Source: Streptomyces sp. YIM 121038 (lineage in GTDB: Bacteria; Actinomycetota; Actinomycetes; Streptomycetales; Streptomycetaceae). Taken from it: a stretch of DNA of 64,000 nucleotides. Shown piece after piece: positions 1 to 9,917 of this stretch (the first letter of the stretch is position 1; every line of letters begins with the position of its first letter). The notes under the pieces are model-generated. The model saw only the letters and a list, made by a program, of their open reading frames with translations, made no database searches and was not told where the DNA came from. Location: positions 6,591,501-6,655,500 of the forward strand of contig NZ_CP030771.1 of assembly GCF_006088715.1 (NCBI RefSeq). Direction: 5' to 3'. The translations under genes and the position numbers were made by a program.

Positions 1-1
1 C

Positions 2-871
2 CTCAGCCGTCGCACCTTCCTCGCCGCCGCCGGTGCCACCGCGTCCGCCGCCCTCGTCGGCACGTCCACGGCGCGGGCCGTCGCCCGCCCCCTCGACGGC
101 CGCGACTGGCTGGCGGGGATCGACTCCTCGACTCCCCTCCAGCGCCTCACGATTCCCGGTACGCACGACTCCGGGGCCCGCTTCGGCGGCTGGTGGGCGG
201 AGTGCCAGAACACCACGCTCGGCCAGCAACTGGCCTCCGGCATACGGTTCCTGGACATCCGGTGCCGGGCCTTCGAGGGCTCCTTCACCATCCACCACGC
301 GGCGTTCTACCAGAACCTGAACTTCGACGACGTGCTCGGCTCCTGCCGGGACCTCCTGGCCGCCCGGCCGTCGGAGACCGTCCTCATGCGGGTCAAGCAG
401 GAGTACTCGCAGGAGGGCGACAGCGCGTTCCGCGCGATCTTCGACGACTATCTGGACCGGCGCGGGTGGCGGTCCCTCTTCCACATCGGGCAGGCCTGGC
501 CGCGCCTCGGCGACGTGCGCGGCCGCGTCGTCCTCATCGCCGACAACGGCGGCCTGCCGGGCGGCATCCGGTGGGGCGACACCGGGACCTTCGACCTCCA
601 GGACGACTGGAACGCCGCCCCGGGGGCGAAGTACCCGAAGGTCGAGGCGCACTTCCGCAAGGCCGCGGCCCAGCCCGGCAAGCAGTACGTCAACTTCGTG
701 AGCACGGCGGCCGGGCTGCCGCCGCGCTGGAACTCCGACGAGCTGAACCCGAAGGCGCACGCCCTCCTGGAGAGCGCCGAGGGGCGGGCCTGGCGTGGGC
801 TCGGGATCGTGCCGATGGACTACCCGAACACCCGCGCCGGCCTGGTGGAGTCACTCATCGCCCACAACTAG
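2..871 (+). CDS. Phosphatidylinositol-specific phospholipase C domain protein (5' end cut by window)
   Basis: The reading frame is open from the first bases, so the start lies upstream. The visible product begins with a twin-arginine-like signal (SRRTFLAAAG followed by an Ala-rich hydrophobic stretch ending near STARA), so it is probably exported by Tat. The PI-PLC X-domain hallmarks follow: PGTHDS with the first catalytic His, DIRCR, and IHHAAFYQ with the second His. The family cleaves phosphatidylinositol to diacylglycerol and a cyclic inositol phosphate outside the cell. The C terminus is complete at TAG and the mature part is about 260 residues, usual for bacterial PI-PLC. It converges on sdaA with 20 bases between the stop codons. 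The family call is firm; the substrate in this organism is inferred. Confidence 0.88.
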   Translation, partial: LSRRTFLAAAGATASAALVGTSTARAVARPLDGRDWLAGIDSSTPLQRLTIPGTHDSGARFGGWWAECQNTTLGQQLASGIRFLDIRCRAFEGSFTIHHAAFYQNLNFDDVLGSCRDLLAARPSETVLMRVKQEYSQEGDSAFRAIFDDYLDRRGWRSLFHIGQAWPRLGDVRGRVVLIADNGGLPGGIRWGDTGTFDLQDDWNAAPGAKYPKVEAHFRKAAAQPGKQYVNFVSTAAGLPPRWNSDELNPKAHALLESAEGRAWRGLGIVPMDYPNTRAGLVESLIAHN

Positions 872-888
872 GGCCCTCGCGAAGGCCC
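871..888. terminator. Short hairpin between convergent PI-PLC and sdaA
   Basis: GGGCC at 871-875 pairs with GGCCC at 884-888 across an 8-base loop, exactly between two convergent stop codons. The stem is only 5 bp and there is no T tract, so bidirectional termination is plausible but weakly supported. Confidence 0.35.
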
Positions 889-891
889 GGG

Positions 892-2262
<1,371 letters not shown>

Positions 2263-2379
2263 GAGAGAACTCCAATGGTGGGTGGTAGACGCCGTTGTCT
2301 GCCGGTCGTGCGAGGGCGGTGCTGCGCGGGCTCGGCGGGCTTTCACGGGCTTGCGGGTCTGCTGGTCGGGCACGCGGTG

Positions 2380-2427
2380 CGGGGCACCGCGCACACCGTC
2401 CTCAGGTCCAGTGTGCGCGGTGCCCCG
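2380..2427 (-). terminator. Perfect 17-bp inverted repeat between glyA and sdaA
   Basis: Positions 2380-2396 (CGGGGCACCGCGCACAC) are perfectly complementary to 2411-2427, with a 14-base loop. In RNA this is a very stable GC-rich hairpin 30 bases after the glyA stop and 118 bases before sdaA. There is no U tract, common for actinobacterial terminators. It may terminate the glyA message partially, or be a structured 5' leader of sdaA. Upstream on the minus strand, 2431-2456 is AT-richer and holds CGTAC/GTACG half-sites that could belong to a promoter. Confidence 0.6.
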
Positions 2428-2456
2428 GAAGTCCGTACCAATAAAAGCGTACGAAA

Positions 2457-3719
2457 CTACTTCAGGCCGGGGTACAGCGGGTGCTTCGCGGCCAGAGCGG
2501 ACACCCGGCCCCGCAGGGACTCGGCGTCGAAGCCGGGCTTCAGCGCCTCCGCGATGATGTCGGCGACCTCGCGGAAGTCCTCGGCCTGGAAGCCGCGGGT
2601 GGCCAGGGCCGGGGTGCCGATGCGCAGGCCGGAGGTGACCATCGGCGGGCGCGGGTCGTTCGGGACGGCGTTGCGGTTGACCGTGATGCCGACCTCGTGG
2701 AGGCGGTCCTCGGCCTGCTGGCCGTCCAGCTCGCTGTTCCGCAGGTCGACCAGGACCAGGTGCACGTCCGTGCCGCCCGAGAGGACGTCCACGCCGACGG
2801 CCTTGGCGTCGTCCTGGACCAGGCGCTCGGCCAGGATGCGGGCGCCGTCCAGGGTGCGCTGCTGGCGCTCCTTGAACTCCTCGGACGCCGCGACCTTGAA
2901 GGAGACGGCCTTGGCCGCGATCACGTGCTCCAGGGGGCCGCCCTGGAAGCCGGGGAAGACCGCGGAGTTCAGCTTCTTCGCGAAGTCCTTGTTGCGGGCC
3001 AGGATGATGCCGCCGCGCGGGCCGCCGAGCGTCTTGTGCGTGGTGGAGGTCACCACGTCCGCGAACGGCACCGGGTTCGGGTGCAGGCCCGCGGCGACGA
3101 GACCGGCGAAGTGCGCCATGTCGACCCACAGGTACGCGCCGACCTCGTCGGCGATCCGGCGGAACTCGGCGAAGTCGAGCTGACGCGGGTAGGCGGACCA
3201 GCCCGCGATGATCACCTTCGGGCTGTTCTCCTTGGCCAGGCGCTCGACCTCGGCCATGTCGACCAGACCGGCCTCGTCCACGTGGTACGGGACCACGTTG
3301 AACTGCTTGCCGGAGAAGTTCAGGCGCATGCCGTGGGTGAGGTGGCCGCCGTGCGCCAGGTCCAGACCGAGGATCGTGTCGCCGGGCTTGGCGATGGCGA
3401 AGAGCGCGGCCTGGTTCGCGGAGGCGCCGGAGTGCGGCTGGACGTTGGCGTACTCGGCGCCGAACAGCTCCTTGACCCGGTCGATCGCGATCTGCTCGGC
3501 CACGTCGACGTGCTCGCAGCCGCCGTAGTAGCGGCGGCCGGGGTAGCCCTCGGCGTACTTGTTGGTGAGGACCGTGCCCTGGGCCTCCATGACGGCGACC
3601 GGAGCGAAGTTCTCCGAGGCGATCATTTCCAGGGTGGACTGCTGGCGGTTCAGCTCGGCGTCGACGGCCGCGGCCACGTCCGGGTCGAGCTCGTGGAGAG
3701 GGGTGTTCAGAAGCGACAT
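2457..3719 (-). CDS. glyA: Serine hydroxymethyltransferase
   Basis: This PLP enzyme interconverts serine and glycine with tetrahydrofolate and supplies one-carbon units. The 420-residue product is of standard length and shows ENFAP, the [15 protein letters not shown] motif, [12 protein letters not shown], and the PLP-lysine motif [14 protein letters not shown] with the Schiff-base lysine at about residue 229. It lies 25 bases after gcvH on the same strand, so it is almost certainly co-transcribed with the glycine cleavage genes and comes under the upstream glycine riboswitch. That makes sense because cleavage generates the methylene-tetrahydrofolate that GlyA uses to convert a second glycine to serine. 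Confidence 0.98.
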   Translation of the reverse strand: MSLLNTPLHELDPDVAAAVDAELNRQQSTLEMIASENFAPVAVMEAQGTVLTNKYAEGYPGRRYYGGCEHVDVAEQIAIDRVKELFGAEYANVQPHSGASANQAALFAIAKPGDTILGLDLAHGGHLTHGMRLNFSGKQFNVVPYHVDEAGLVDMAEVERLAKENSPKVIIAGWSAYPRQLDFAEFRRIADEVGAYLWVDMAHFAGLVAAGLHPNPVPFADVVTSTTHKTLGGPRGGIILARNKDFAKKLNSAVFPGFQGGPLEHVIAAKAVSFKVAASEEFKERQQRTLDGARILAERLVQDDAKAVGVDVLSGGTDVHLVLVDLRNSELDGQQAEDRLHEVGITVNRNAVPNDPRPPMVTSGLRIGTPALATRGFQAEDFREVADIIAEALKPGFDAESLRGRVSALAAKHPLYPGLK

Positions 3720-3744
3720 CGGAAGATCAGTCCTTACGCCGTGG

Positions 3745-4122
3745 TCAGCTGCCTGCGAACTCGGTGTACTCGTCGGCGGAGAGCAGGTCGCCCGGCTCCT
3801 CGGCGACGCGCACCTTGAACAGCCAGCCGCCCTCGAAGGGAGCCGAGTTCACCAGGGACGGGTCGTCCACAACGTCCTGGTTGGCCTCGACGACCTCACC
3901 GGAAACCGGCGAGTACAGGTCGCTGACCGACTTCGTCGACTCCAGCTCGCCGCAGGTCTCGCCCGCGGTGACCGTGTCGCCGACCGACGGCAGGTCGGCG
4001 TAGACGACGTCACCGAGCGCGTTGGCCGCGAACTCGGTGATGCCGACCGTCGCCACACCGTCCTCGGTGGCCGACAGCCACTCGTGCTCCTTGCTGTAAC
4101 GCAGCTGCTGGGGGTTGCTCAT
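3745..4122 (-). CDS. gcvH: Glycine cleavage system H protein (lipoyl carrier)
   Basis: This is a 125-residue lipoyl-domain protein that shuttles the aminomethyl group between the P, T and L proteins. The lipoylation site is the lysine of ESTKSVSD, residue 64, followed by [13 protein letters not shown], the typical hammerhead arrangement. The N terminus [15 protein letters not shown] is family-typical. It is the second gene of the operon, 143 bases after gcvT and 25 before glyA. The P protein is not in this window; in streptomycetes gcvP usually sits elsewhere. Confidence 0.98.
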   Translation of the reverse strand: MSNPQQLRYSKEHEWLSATEDGVATVGITEFAANALGDVVYADLPSVGDTVTAGETCGELESTKSVSDLYSPVSGEVVEANQDVVDDPSLVNSAPFEGGWLFKVRVAEEPGDLLSADEYTEFAGS

Positions 4123-4265
4123 GGCGTGAATTCTCCTGTACGCGGGCGTGTGCTGATGAACGCGGGGATGTGCAGTCTTACGGAGTGAGACGGGACGGAC
4201 GGGTCACCGGCGGACGGACCGGACTCCGGTGCGTCCGCGGGATCAGGTCCGGCGCGGGCCGTGCG
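4123..4265 (-). other. gcvT-gcvH spacer without a gene
   Basis: This 143-base gap lies inside the operon. I see no open frame with coding character and no strong hairpin. A GGAG-like stretch (AGGAG at 4133-4137 on the minus strand) lies about 10 bases before the gcvH start and is probably its ribosome-binding site. Confidence 0.5.
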
Positions 4266-5399
4266 TCACTTCTGCCGCTTGTAGAACGGCAGCGCCACCA
4301 CCTCGTAGGGCTCGTGGGTGCCGCGGACGTCCACGCCCACGCCCGCCGTGCCCGCCTGCGCGTGCGCCGGGTCCACGTACGCCATCGCGATCGGCTTGCC
4401 GAGCGTCGGCGACGGGGCGCCGGAGGTGACCTGGCCGATGACCTCGCCGTTCGCCACGACGTCCATGCCCGCGCGCGGCACCCGGCGGCCCTCGGCGACA
4501 AGCCCGACGAGCTTGCGCGGGGGCGCGCTCTCGGCGCGCTCCGCGGCGGCCTTCAGGGCGTCGTGGCCCACGAAGTCGTCGGCGTGGGTCGTCTTGTCGA
4601 ACTTCACGACCCGGCCGAGGCCCGCGTCGAAGGGCGTGAGCGACGTCGTCAGCTCGTTGCCGTACAGCGGCATGCCCGCCTCCAGGCGGAGCGTGTCGCG
4701 GCAGGAGAGGCCGCATGGCACGAGCCCCACGGGGGTACCCGCGTCCGTGAGCGCCCGCCAGAGCTTCTCCGCGTGCTGCGGCTGCACGAACAGCTCGAAG
4801 CCGTCCTCGCCGGTGTAGCCGGTGCGGGCGATCAGGGCGGGCACGCCCGCCACGGTGCCCGGCAGGCCCGCGTAGTACTTCAGGCCGTCCAGGTCGGCGT
4901 CCGTGAGGGACTTCAGGATGCCGGGGGACTCCGGGCCCTGCACCGCGATCAGGGCGTAGGCGTCGCGGTCGTCGCGGACCTCGGCGTCGAAGCCCGCGGC
5001 GCGCTCGGTGAGGGCGTCCAGGACGGTCTGGGCGTTGGAGGCGTTGGCCACGACCATGTACTCGGTCTCGGCCAGGCGGTAGACGATCAGGTCGTCCAGG
5101 ATGCCGCCGTCCTGCTGACAGATCATGGTGTACCGGGCGCGGCCCACGGAGACGGAGCCGATGTTGCCGACGAGCGCGAAGTTCAGCAGGTCCACGGCCT
5201 GGGTGCCGGTGACGGTGATCTCGCCCATGTGGGAGAGGTCGAAGAGGCCGGCCTTGGTGCGCACGGCGTTGTGCTCGTCGCGCTCGCTGCCGTACCGCAG
5301 CGGCATGTCCCAGCCCGCGAAGTCGGTCATCGTGGCGCCCAGCGAACGGTGCAGGGCGTCGAGGGCGGTCTGACGTGGGGCGCGTGCGGTCTGACTCAT
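4266..5399 (-). CDS. gcvT: Glycine cleavage system T protein (aminomethyltransferase)
   Basis: The enzyme transfers the methylene group from aminomethyl-lipoyl-GcvH to tetrahydrofolate and releases ammonia. The 377-residue product carries the family motifs GWDMPLRYG, AGLFDLSHMGEI, ARTGYTGEDGFE, and a C-terminal GCV_T barrel with GQVTSGAPSPTLGKPIAMAYV. I chose the ATG at 5397-5399 (MSQTARAP) because GGAG lies 9 bases upstream and the longer frame would run into the riboswitch. It heads the leftward operon gcvT-gcvH-glyA-sdaA and is preceded by a tandem glycine aptamer, so glycine should induce it. Confidence 0.97.
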   Translation of the reverse strand: MSQTARAPRQTALDALHRSLGATMTDFAGWDMPLRYGSERDEHNAVRTKAGLFDLSHMGEITVTGTQAVDLLNFALVGNIGSVSVGRARYTMICQQDGGILDDLIVYRLAETEYMVVANASNAQTVLDALTERAAGFDAEVRDDRDAYALIAVQGPESPGILKSLTDADLDGLKYYAGLPGTVAGVPALIARTGYTGEDGFELFVQPQHAEKLWRALTDAGTPVGLVPCGLSCRDTLRLEAGMPLYGNELTTSLTPFDAGLGRVVKFDKTTHADDFVGHDALKAAAERAESAPPRKLVGLVAEGRRVPRAGMDVVANGEVIGQVTSGAPSPTLGKPIAMAYVDPAHAQAGTAGVGVDVRGTHEPYEVVALPFYKRQK

Positions 5400-5419
5400 C
5401 AGTACTGGCTCCAGGGCAT

Positions 5420-5672
5420 GACGGGCGAGGTCTGTCCTCCCCATCTGTCATAAACCTGAGAGGTTCACCACGCCCCGTGCGTATGACGGAGCATGACTTG
5501 CACCTTGGGTGGAGCCGTCCCGCGGGCCGAGCTGGTCGCGCTCGTCGGGGGAGTGGCTCGCTTTTCAGATGTGCCTCGCCCGCGCGGTACGGGGCCTGAG
5601 AGATTCAAGGGAGGAACTTGCTCCTTCGGCGCCCCACGACGCTCCTGCGTCACCGGGGACTCTCCCGCGCGG
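5420..5672 (-). promoter_or_regulatory. Tandem glycine riboswitch in the gcvT leader
   Basis: Read on the minus strand, two consecutive aptamers are visible. The first runs from about 5672 to 5545, opening with GCGGGAGAGUCC, then GCCGAAGGAGCAA, UCUCUCAGGC, and closing near GAGGCACAUCUGAAAAGCGAGCC. The second runs from about 5530 to 5420 with CCACCCAAGGUGCAAG, GAACCUCUCAGGU, and UGACAGAUGGGGAGGACAGA. These conserved core strings and their spacing match the glycine riboswitch family, which typically has two cooperative aptamers. Its end is only about 20 bases from the gcvT start, so the expression platform must be compact and may act on translation. Glycine riboswitches that activate the cleavage system are, from memory, documented in Streptomyces griseus. 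Confidence 0.93.
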
Positions 5673-5702
5673 ATTCAAGCGGCCGGTATGGAGTTGGCGC
5701 GC

Positions 5703-5731
5703 ACATCATTGCACGCGCCCCCGCTTCACAA
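5703..5731 (-). promoter_or_regulatory. Candidate promoter of the gcvT operon
   Basis: On the minus strand TTGTGA (5731-5726) and TGATGT (5708-5703) are separated by 17 bases, which would start the transcript near 5697, about 25 bases before the first riboswitch aptamer. The hexamers match the housekeeping consensus only partially, so this rests mainly on position. Confidence 0.35.
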
Positions 5732-5811
5732 CAGCCGCAACCAGGGAGTCCCCCGCTGTCGTCTTCGTAGGGCATTACCTTCTCTTTACATACGACGGAG
5801 AAGTACTGGGG

Positions 5812-6576
5812 ATGAGTGACGTGACGAGCATGGGGAGGCCGATCACGGTGCGCAGGAGCAGTGCTTACGCGACGACCACGGGTGTCTCGCTGCCCAGGGC
5901 GGGGGCGGTGCTGCCCGGCGCGGGCGTCGCCCTGCCCCCGCAGCCGGGCGCCCCCGCGGCGCCCGCGCGGGAGGCCGTCGCCGCCTCCCACCGGCCCGCG
6001 GTGCGCGACCTCAGGGGCCGCTCCGGGCGCGGCCCGACCGGCCTGGTGTTCGCCGCAGGTGACGTCGTGGTGGTCTCCGGCCTGCCCGGCAGCGGCAAGT
6101 CCACGCTGATGCGGCGCGCCGTGGCGGGCCCGCGCGTGGACTCCCAGGACACCCGCGACCGCTGGGCGGCCCGGGTGCCGCGCCGGATCCCGTACGCGCT
6201 CTACCGCCCCCTCGTCCGCCTCGCGCACTACGCGTACCTGCGCCGGACGCTGCGCGCGGGCAGCGGCGTCGTCGTCCACGACTGCGGCACCCAGCCGTGG
6301 GTGCGCCGCTGGCTCGCCCGCGCGGCGGCCCGGCGCGGGGCCACGCTGCACCTGCTCCTCCTCGACGTGCCCGCCCCCGTGGCCCTCGACGGCCAGCGCG
6401 CCCGGGGACGCGGGGTCTCCCGGTACGCCTTCGCGCGCCACCGCAGGACGGTCGGCCGCCTCGTCCGGGCCGCCGAGAGCGGGCGCCTGCCGCGCGGCTG
6501 CGGCTCGGCGGTGCTGCTCGACCGGGAGGCGGCGGGGGCGTTGCGCGCGCTGGGCTTCGAGGGACAGGGCGGGTAG
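5812..6576 (+). CDS. P-loop ATP-binding protein (AAA-type, kinase-like)
   Basis: This 254-residue protein has a Walker A loop VSGLPGSGKSTLMRRA at about residues 89-104, preceded by a low-complexity N-terminal 75 residues. An Asp-containing segment (VVVHDCGTQPW) and LHLLLLDVPAPVALDGQRARGR, which looks like the lid of small zeta-toxin or nucleoside-kinase-like ATPases, follow. The start ATG at 5812 was chosen because the frame upstream overlaps the divergent gcvT leader; another in-frame ATG at 5830 has no better ribosome site. It is divergent from the glycine operon and single. Similar genes sit at this place in streptomycetes as AAA-family ATPases. The substrate is unknown. Confidence 0.72.
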   Translation: MSDVTSMGRPITVRRSSAYATTTGVSLPRAGAVLPGAGVALPPQPGAPAAPAREAVAASHRPAVRDLRGRSGRGPTGLVFAAGDVVVVSGLPGSGKSTLMRRAVAGPRVDSQDTRDRWAARVPRRIPYALYRPLVRLAHYAYLRRTLRAGSGVVVHDCGTQPWVRRWLARAAARRGATLHLLLLDVPAPVALDGQRARGRGVSRYAFARHRRTVGRLVRAAESGRLPRGCGSAVLLDREAAGALRALGFEGQGG

Positions 6577-6646
6577 GGCGGGGCGCGCGGGCCCGGCGGC
6601 GTTAGGGTCGGGCCGCAGACAGCACGCAGAGCAGAGGTCGAGGCAG

Positions 6647-7432
6647 ATGGACTTTCCGGGGGACGTACCGGCACAGGCGCACGCCCATCCCTACGGCGGC
6701 TGGCCCGCCAACGAGCTGGAGGAGGTGCTCGCCGCCTCGCTCGGCGCGCCGCCGTCCGAGGCGACGGGCGCCCGCATGGTCGAGGTGCTCGGCCGCAGCA
6801 GGGTGTGGATCCCGCTGCCGAACGGGGGCGGGCCCGAGAGCGGCACGCTCGACCTGCCGACGCTGGAGCTCGACGGGCAGGCGTACGTGCCCGTCTTCAC
6901 CTCGGAGCAGGAGTTCCAGCAGGCCACCGGCGGGCGGATGAGCTGCACGGTGGCGCCCGCGGTGGAGTTCGCGCGCGGCCTGGCGCCGGAGCTCGGCATC
7001 GCGCTCAACCCGGAGGGCACGGTGGCGGTGCCGCTGCCGCCCGCCGCGGTGGCCGCGCTGTGCCGGGTGGGGCGCACGGAGCTGGACGGGCCCGCGAGCG
7101 GCGGCCGGGTGCGGCTGTTCGAGCCGGACTGGCAGGACGACCCGGTGGACTTCCTGTCCGCCGCGGCGCAGGAGTTCGAGGCGGCGGGCGCGGTGCTCAG
7201 CGCGCGGCGCTGTCTCGCCACCGTCGAGGACGAGGCCCCCACCCTGTTCATCGGCGTCGAGCTGTCCTCCTGGGAGGGCGACGCCCGCGACCTGCCCATG
7301 GCGGCCCTCGGCCGCGCCCTCGGCCGGGCCGCGGTGCCGTGGCCGGTCAACCTGGTCCTCCTGGACGTGGCCCAGGACCCGGTGGGCGACTGGATGAAGG
7401 CCCGCCTCCGCCCGTTCTTCACCGCGGGCTAG
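6647..7432 (+). CDS. SseB-family protein (first of two)
   Basis: This 261-residue cytosolic protein resembles the family named after E. coli SseB (enhanced serine sensitivity). The N-terminal half contains the SseB core RVWIPLPNGGG, LDGQAYVPVFTSEQEF and LGIALNPEGTVAVPLP. The C-terminal half, with RLFEPDWQDDPVDFL, APTLFIGVEL and ARLRPFF, matches the separate SseB C-terminal domain. It has no signal peptide. It lies 70 bases after the ATPase gene and about 210 before a second SseB-like gene. The molecular function of this family is not established. Its position near a serine/glycine operon is suggestive given the family name but unproven. Confidence 0.8.
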   Translation: MDFPGDVPAQAHAHPYGGWPANELEEVLAASLGAPPSEATGARMVEVLGRSRVWIPLPNGGGPESGTLDLPTLELDGQAYVPVFTSEQEFQQATGGRMSCTVAPAVEFARGLAPELGIALNPEGTVAVPLPPAAVAALCRVGRTELDGPASGGRVRLFEPDWQDDPVDFLSAAAQEFEAAGAVLSARRCLATVEDEAPTLFIGVELSSWEGDARDLPMAALGRALGRAAVPWPVNLVLLDVAQDPVGDWMKARLRPFFTAG

Positions 7433-7449
7433 GGGTCCGGCGCCCCCCG

Positions 7450-7500
7450 GGGCAGCGCCCCGAAGGGGCGCGGGGAACTGCGCGACCAGCCACGGACGGC
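7450..7500 (+). repeat. Dispersed Streptomyces intergenic repeat with short hairpin
   Basis: GCGCCCC (7455-7461), loop GAA, GGGGCGC (7465-7471) is followed by GGGGAACTGCGCGACCAGCC. From memory this combination recurs between genes in many Streptomyces chromosomes. It probably terminates transcription of the preceding SseB gene. Confidence 0.6.
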
Positions 7501-7642
7501 CCGCAGACATCCGACGGCAGAGCACGGCACAGCACGGCGACACCTGTTCAAGCGCTAAGTAGCCACGCCCCGCTTAAGCTGGTGCCCGGTGACGCGGTCG
7601 GCGCAACGACCGCGCAGGGCACGTCGCGAAGGGGCGGTTAGG

Positions 7643-8419
7643 GTGAGCGCGTCGGGCACCGCTGCGGCCGGACAGGTCGAGCACATGCTGCGCCAGGTGA
7701 CGCCGGGGCGCTATGACGCGTACGAGGCGCTCCTGCACGCCCTCGCCGACGGCAAGGTGTGGATGCTGCTCTGGCACGGCCAGGCCGGATCCCCCGACGC
7801 CCAGTACGGCAACATGGAGGTGGAGGGGTACGGCTACGCGCCGTGCGTGACCTCCGCCCAGGAGCTCTCCGCCAGCGGCTGGAACCGCGGCTACGAAGTG
7901 GTCGGCGGCCTCGACGTGGCCCGCGCCCTGTACCCGGACCACTACGGCCTGTGGCTCAATCCGCACGCCCCGGGCGGCGGCGTCGGCATCCCCTGGCTCG
8001 ATCTGCGGCGCATCGCGGGCGGCCTCGCCAGCCAGCCCGCGGGCCCGCTGCGGCTGACCGACCCGACCATCGAACTCCCGCAGTTCTACGCGCTGTTGAC
8101 CCAGAACGCGCACCGCACCCCGGCCGTCCGCGCGCTGCGCCGCGCCTGGGTGCAGCCGGTGCTCGGCGCGCCCTATCTGGCCATCGGCCTGGACGTGTAC
8201 GACACCTCGCCCGCGTCCGTCGACTCGGTCCGCGCGATGATGCAGCAGTCCATCGGCGCCGTCCCCGAGGGCCTGCCCGTGTCGACCGTCGCGATGGCCG
8301 ATCCGCACGACCCGGTGGCGCTGTGGCTGCGCGCCAACGCCCGGCCGTTCTACGACCGCGACGCGCAGGGGGCTCCCGCTCCCGCCGCGGGCGGATACGG
8401 CTATCCCGCACAGTACTGA
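7643..8419 (+). CDS. SseB-family protein (second of two)
   Basis: This 258-residue paralogue of the preceding gene shares DGKVWMLLW, YGYAPCVTSAQEL, YGLWLNPHAPGGGVGIPW and a C-terminal half ending in DPVALWLRANARPFY that parallels DPVGDWMKARLRPFF of the first. I chose the GTG at 7643 because AAGGGG lies 7 bases upstream, whereas the longer frame starts inside GC-rich sequence with no ribosome site. The C terminus has a Pro/Ala/Gly tail. It has no membrane segment. The pair most likely arose by an old tandem duplication. Confidence 0.78.
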   Translation: MSASGTAAAGQVEHMLRQVTPGRYDAYEALLHALADGKVWMLLWHGQAGSPDAQYGNMEVEGYGYAPCVTSAQELSASGWNRGYEVVGGLDVARALYPDHYGLWLNPHAPGGGVGIPWLDLRRIAGGLASQPAGPLRLTDPTIELPQFYALLTQNAHRTPAVRALRRAWVQPVLGAPYLAIGLDVYDTSPASVDSVRAMMQQSIGAVPEGLPVSTVAMADPHDPVALWLRANARPFYDRDAQGAPAPAAGGYGYPAQY

Positions 8420-8810
8420 GACATCTCGTACGAAAGACGTAGCAATCCCACTGCGCGCCCCGCGCGGCGAACAGGACAGTGGCTGGATTCCGTTTGCCGT
8501 CGGCGAGCTGATCAGCGTCGTTGTGCGCGATGTCCCCTTCTGGGGCAGGCGTGCGTGTATGGGCGCGTGTGGCTCCTGTGCCCCCAACTGCCCCGTGTTC
8601 GCCCGGCGTTCAGTGACGTCCGGATAACGGAACACCTCGATCAGCATCACGGTTGCGCATCCATTCCCCGACAAGTCTGGTAACAGATCACGACCCCGTT
8701 GAAGACTCCCGCTCCAAGGGGCCTTCGCCCCTGTGTACGACGGACTGATCACGTCGCTACAGCGGCAAGTGCGGGCCGGTCACCGCCGGTTGAGAGGGGT
8801 CCCTGCCACG
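8420..8810 (+). other. Leader/intergenic region upstream of the ABC importer
   Basis: This 391-base gap has no frame with coding character on either strand. It is less GC-rich than its surroundings. It contains a hairpin AGGGGC-CTTC-GCCCCT at 8717-8732 and a possible housekeeping-like promoter, TTGCGC near 8652 followed by GGTAACA near 8681. A long structured 5' leader for the transporter message is possible. GAGAGGGG at 8791-8798, about 12 bases before the permease ATG, is the probable ribosome site. Confidence 0.45.
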
Positions 8811-9815
8811 ATGACGGCGCCATTGCATGACACACCTGCGGACGCGAAACCCACGGAGGAAGTCGCCCCCGCAGCTGGTGCAGGGGGGAAGAAGGTCGAG
8901 GGGCGGTCCCTCACCCAGATCGCCTGGAACCGGCTGAAGCGCGACAAGGTCGCCCTCGCGGGCGGCATCACGGTGGTCCTCCTGGTCCTCGTGGCGGTGT
9001 TCGCGCCCCTGATCGTCGGCCTGCTCGGACACCCGCCGAACGACTTCCACCAGGAGAAGCTGGACCCGCTGACGAACCTGCCCACGGGCTCGTTCGGCGG
9101 CGTGAGCAGCGACTACCTCTTCGGAGTCGAGCCCAACAAGGGCCGCGACGTGTTCAGCCGGATCGTCTACGGAGCACGCATCTCGCTGCTCGTGGCCTTC
9201 CTCGCCGCGATCGTCGCCGTGGTGCTCGGCACCCTCTTCGGGATCATCGCCGGCTACTTCGGCGGCTGGATCGACGCCCTGATCAGCCGCGTGATGGACG
9301 TGCTGCTCTCCTTCCCGCAGCTGCTCTTCATCATCTCCCTGGTCTCGGTCCTTCCCGACGACTTCCTGGGCCTTCAGGGGACGAGCGTGCGCGTCTCGAT
9401 CCTCGTCCTGGTCATCGGCTTCTTCGGCTGGCCGTACATCGGGCGCATCGTGCGCGGCCAGACGCTCTCGCTCAGGGAGCGCGAGTACGTGGAGGCCGCC
9501 AAGAGCCTCGGCGGCGGCCGGCGCCACATCCTCTTCCGCGAACTCCTGCCGAACCTCGTGGCGCCCATCACCGTCTACGCGACGCTGATGATCCCCACGA
9601 ACATCCTCACGGAGGCCGCCCTCAGCTTCCTGGGCGCGGGTGTCAAGCCGCCGACCGCCTCCTGGGGAGGCATGCTGCGCGACGCCCTCGAAACGTACGA
9701 GCACGACCCGATGTTCATGGTCTTCCCGGGTGTGACGATCTTCATCACGGTGCTCGCCTTCAACCTCTTCGGGGACGGTCTGCGCGACGCGCTCGACCCC
9801 AAGGGAACCCGCTAG
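8811..9815 (+). CDS. Oligopeptide/dipeptide-type ABC transporter permease (DppC/OppC-like)
   Basis: This 334-residue inner-membrane protein starts with a polar tail of about 45 residues, then a membrane helix (KVALAGGITVVLLVLVAVFAPLIV), a periplasm-facing loop, and the BPD_transp_1 core of five further helices. The coupling-helix motif is EREYVEAAKSLGGGRRHILFRELLPNL (EAA loop), which contacts the ATPases. The N-terminal OppC_N-type segment and the 'NILTEAALSFLGAGVKPPTASWGGML' region are diagnostic of the C-type permease. It opens the importer cluster ahead of the binding protein, followed by the second permease and two ATPases. Confidence 0.93.
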   Translation: MTAPLHDTPADAKPTEEVAPAAGAGGKKVEGRSLTQIAWNRLKRDKVALAGGITVVLLVLVAVFAPLIVGLLGHPPNDFHQEKLDPLTNLPTGSFGGVSSDYLFGVEPNKGRDVFSRIVYGARISLLVAFLAAIVAVVLGTLFGIIAGYFGGWIDALISRVMDVLLSFPQLLFIISLVSVLPDDFLGLQGTSVRVSILVLVIGFFGWPYIGRIVRGQTLSLREREYVEAAKSLGGGRRHILFRELLPNLVAPITVYATLMIPTNILTEAALSFLGAGVKPPTASWGGMLRDALETYEHDPMFMVFPGVTIFITVLAFNLFGDGLRDALDPKGTR

Positions 9816-9917
9816 CAGACCCGACTGACTTGCCCCCTGCCGCTGGTCAGGTGGCTCTTTCCATGGTTCTTCGGCAGCGATAAGCCAGGGACCGCGAATC
9901 TGGAAGGTTGCGAGAAA

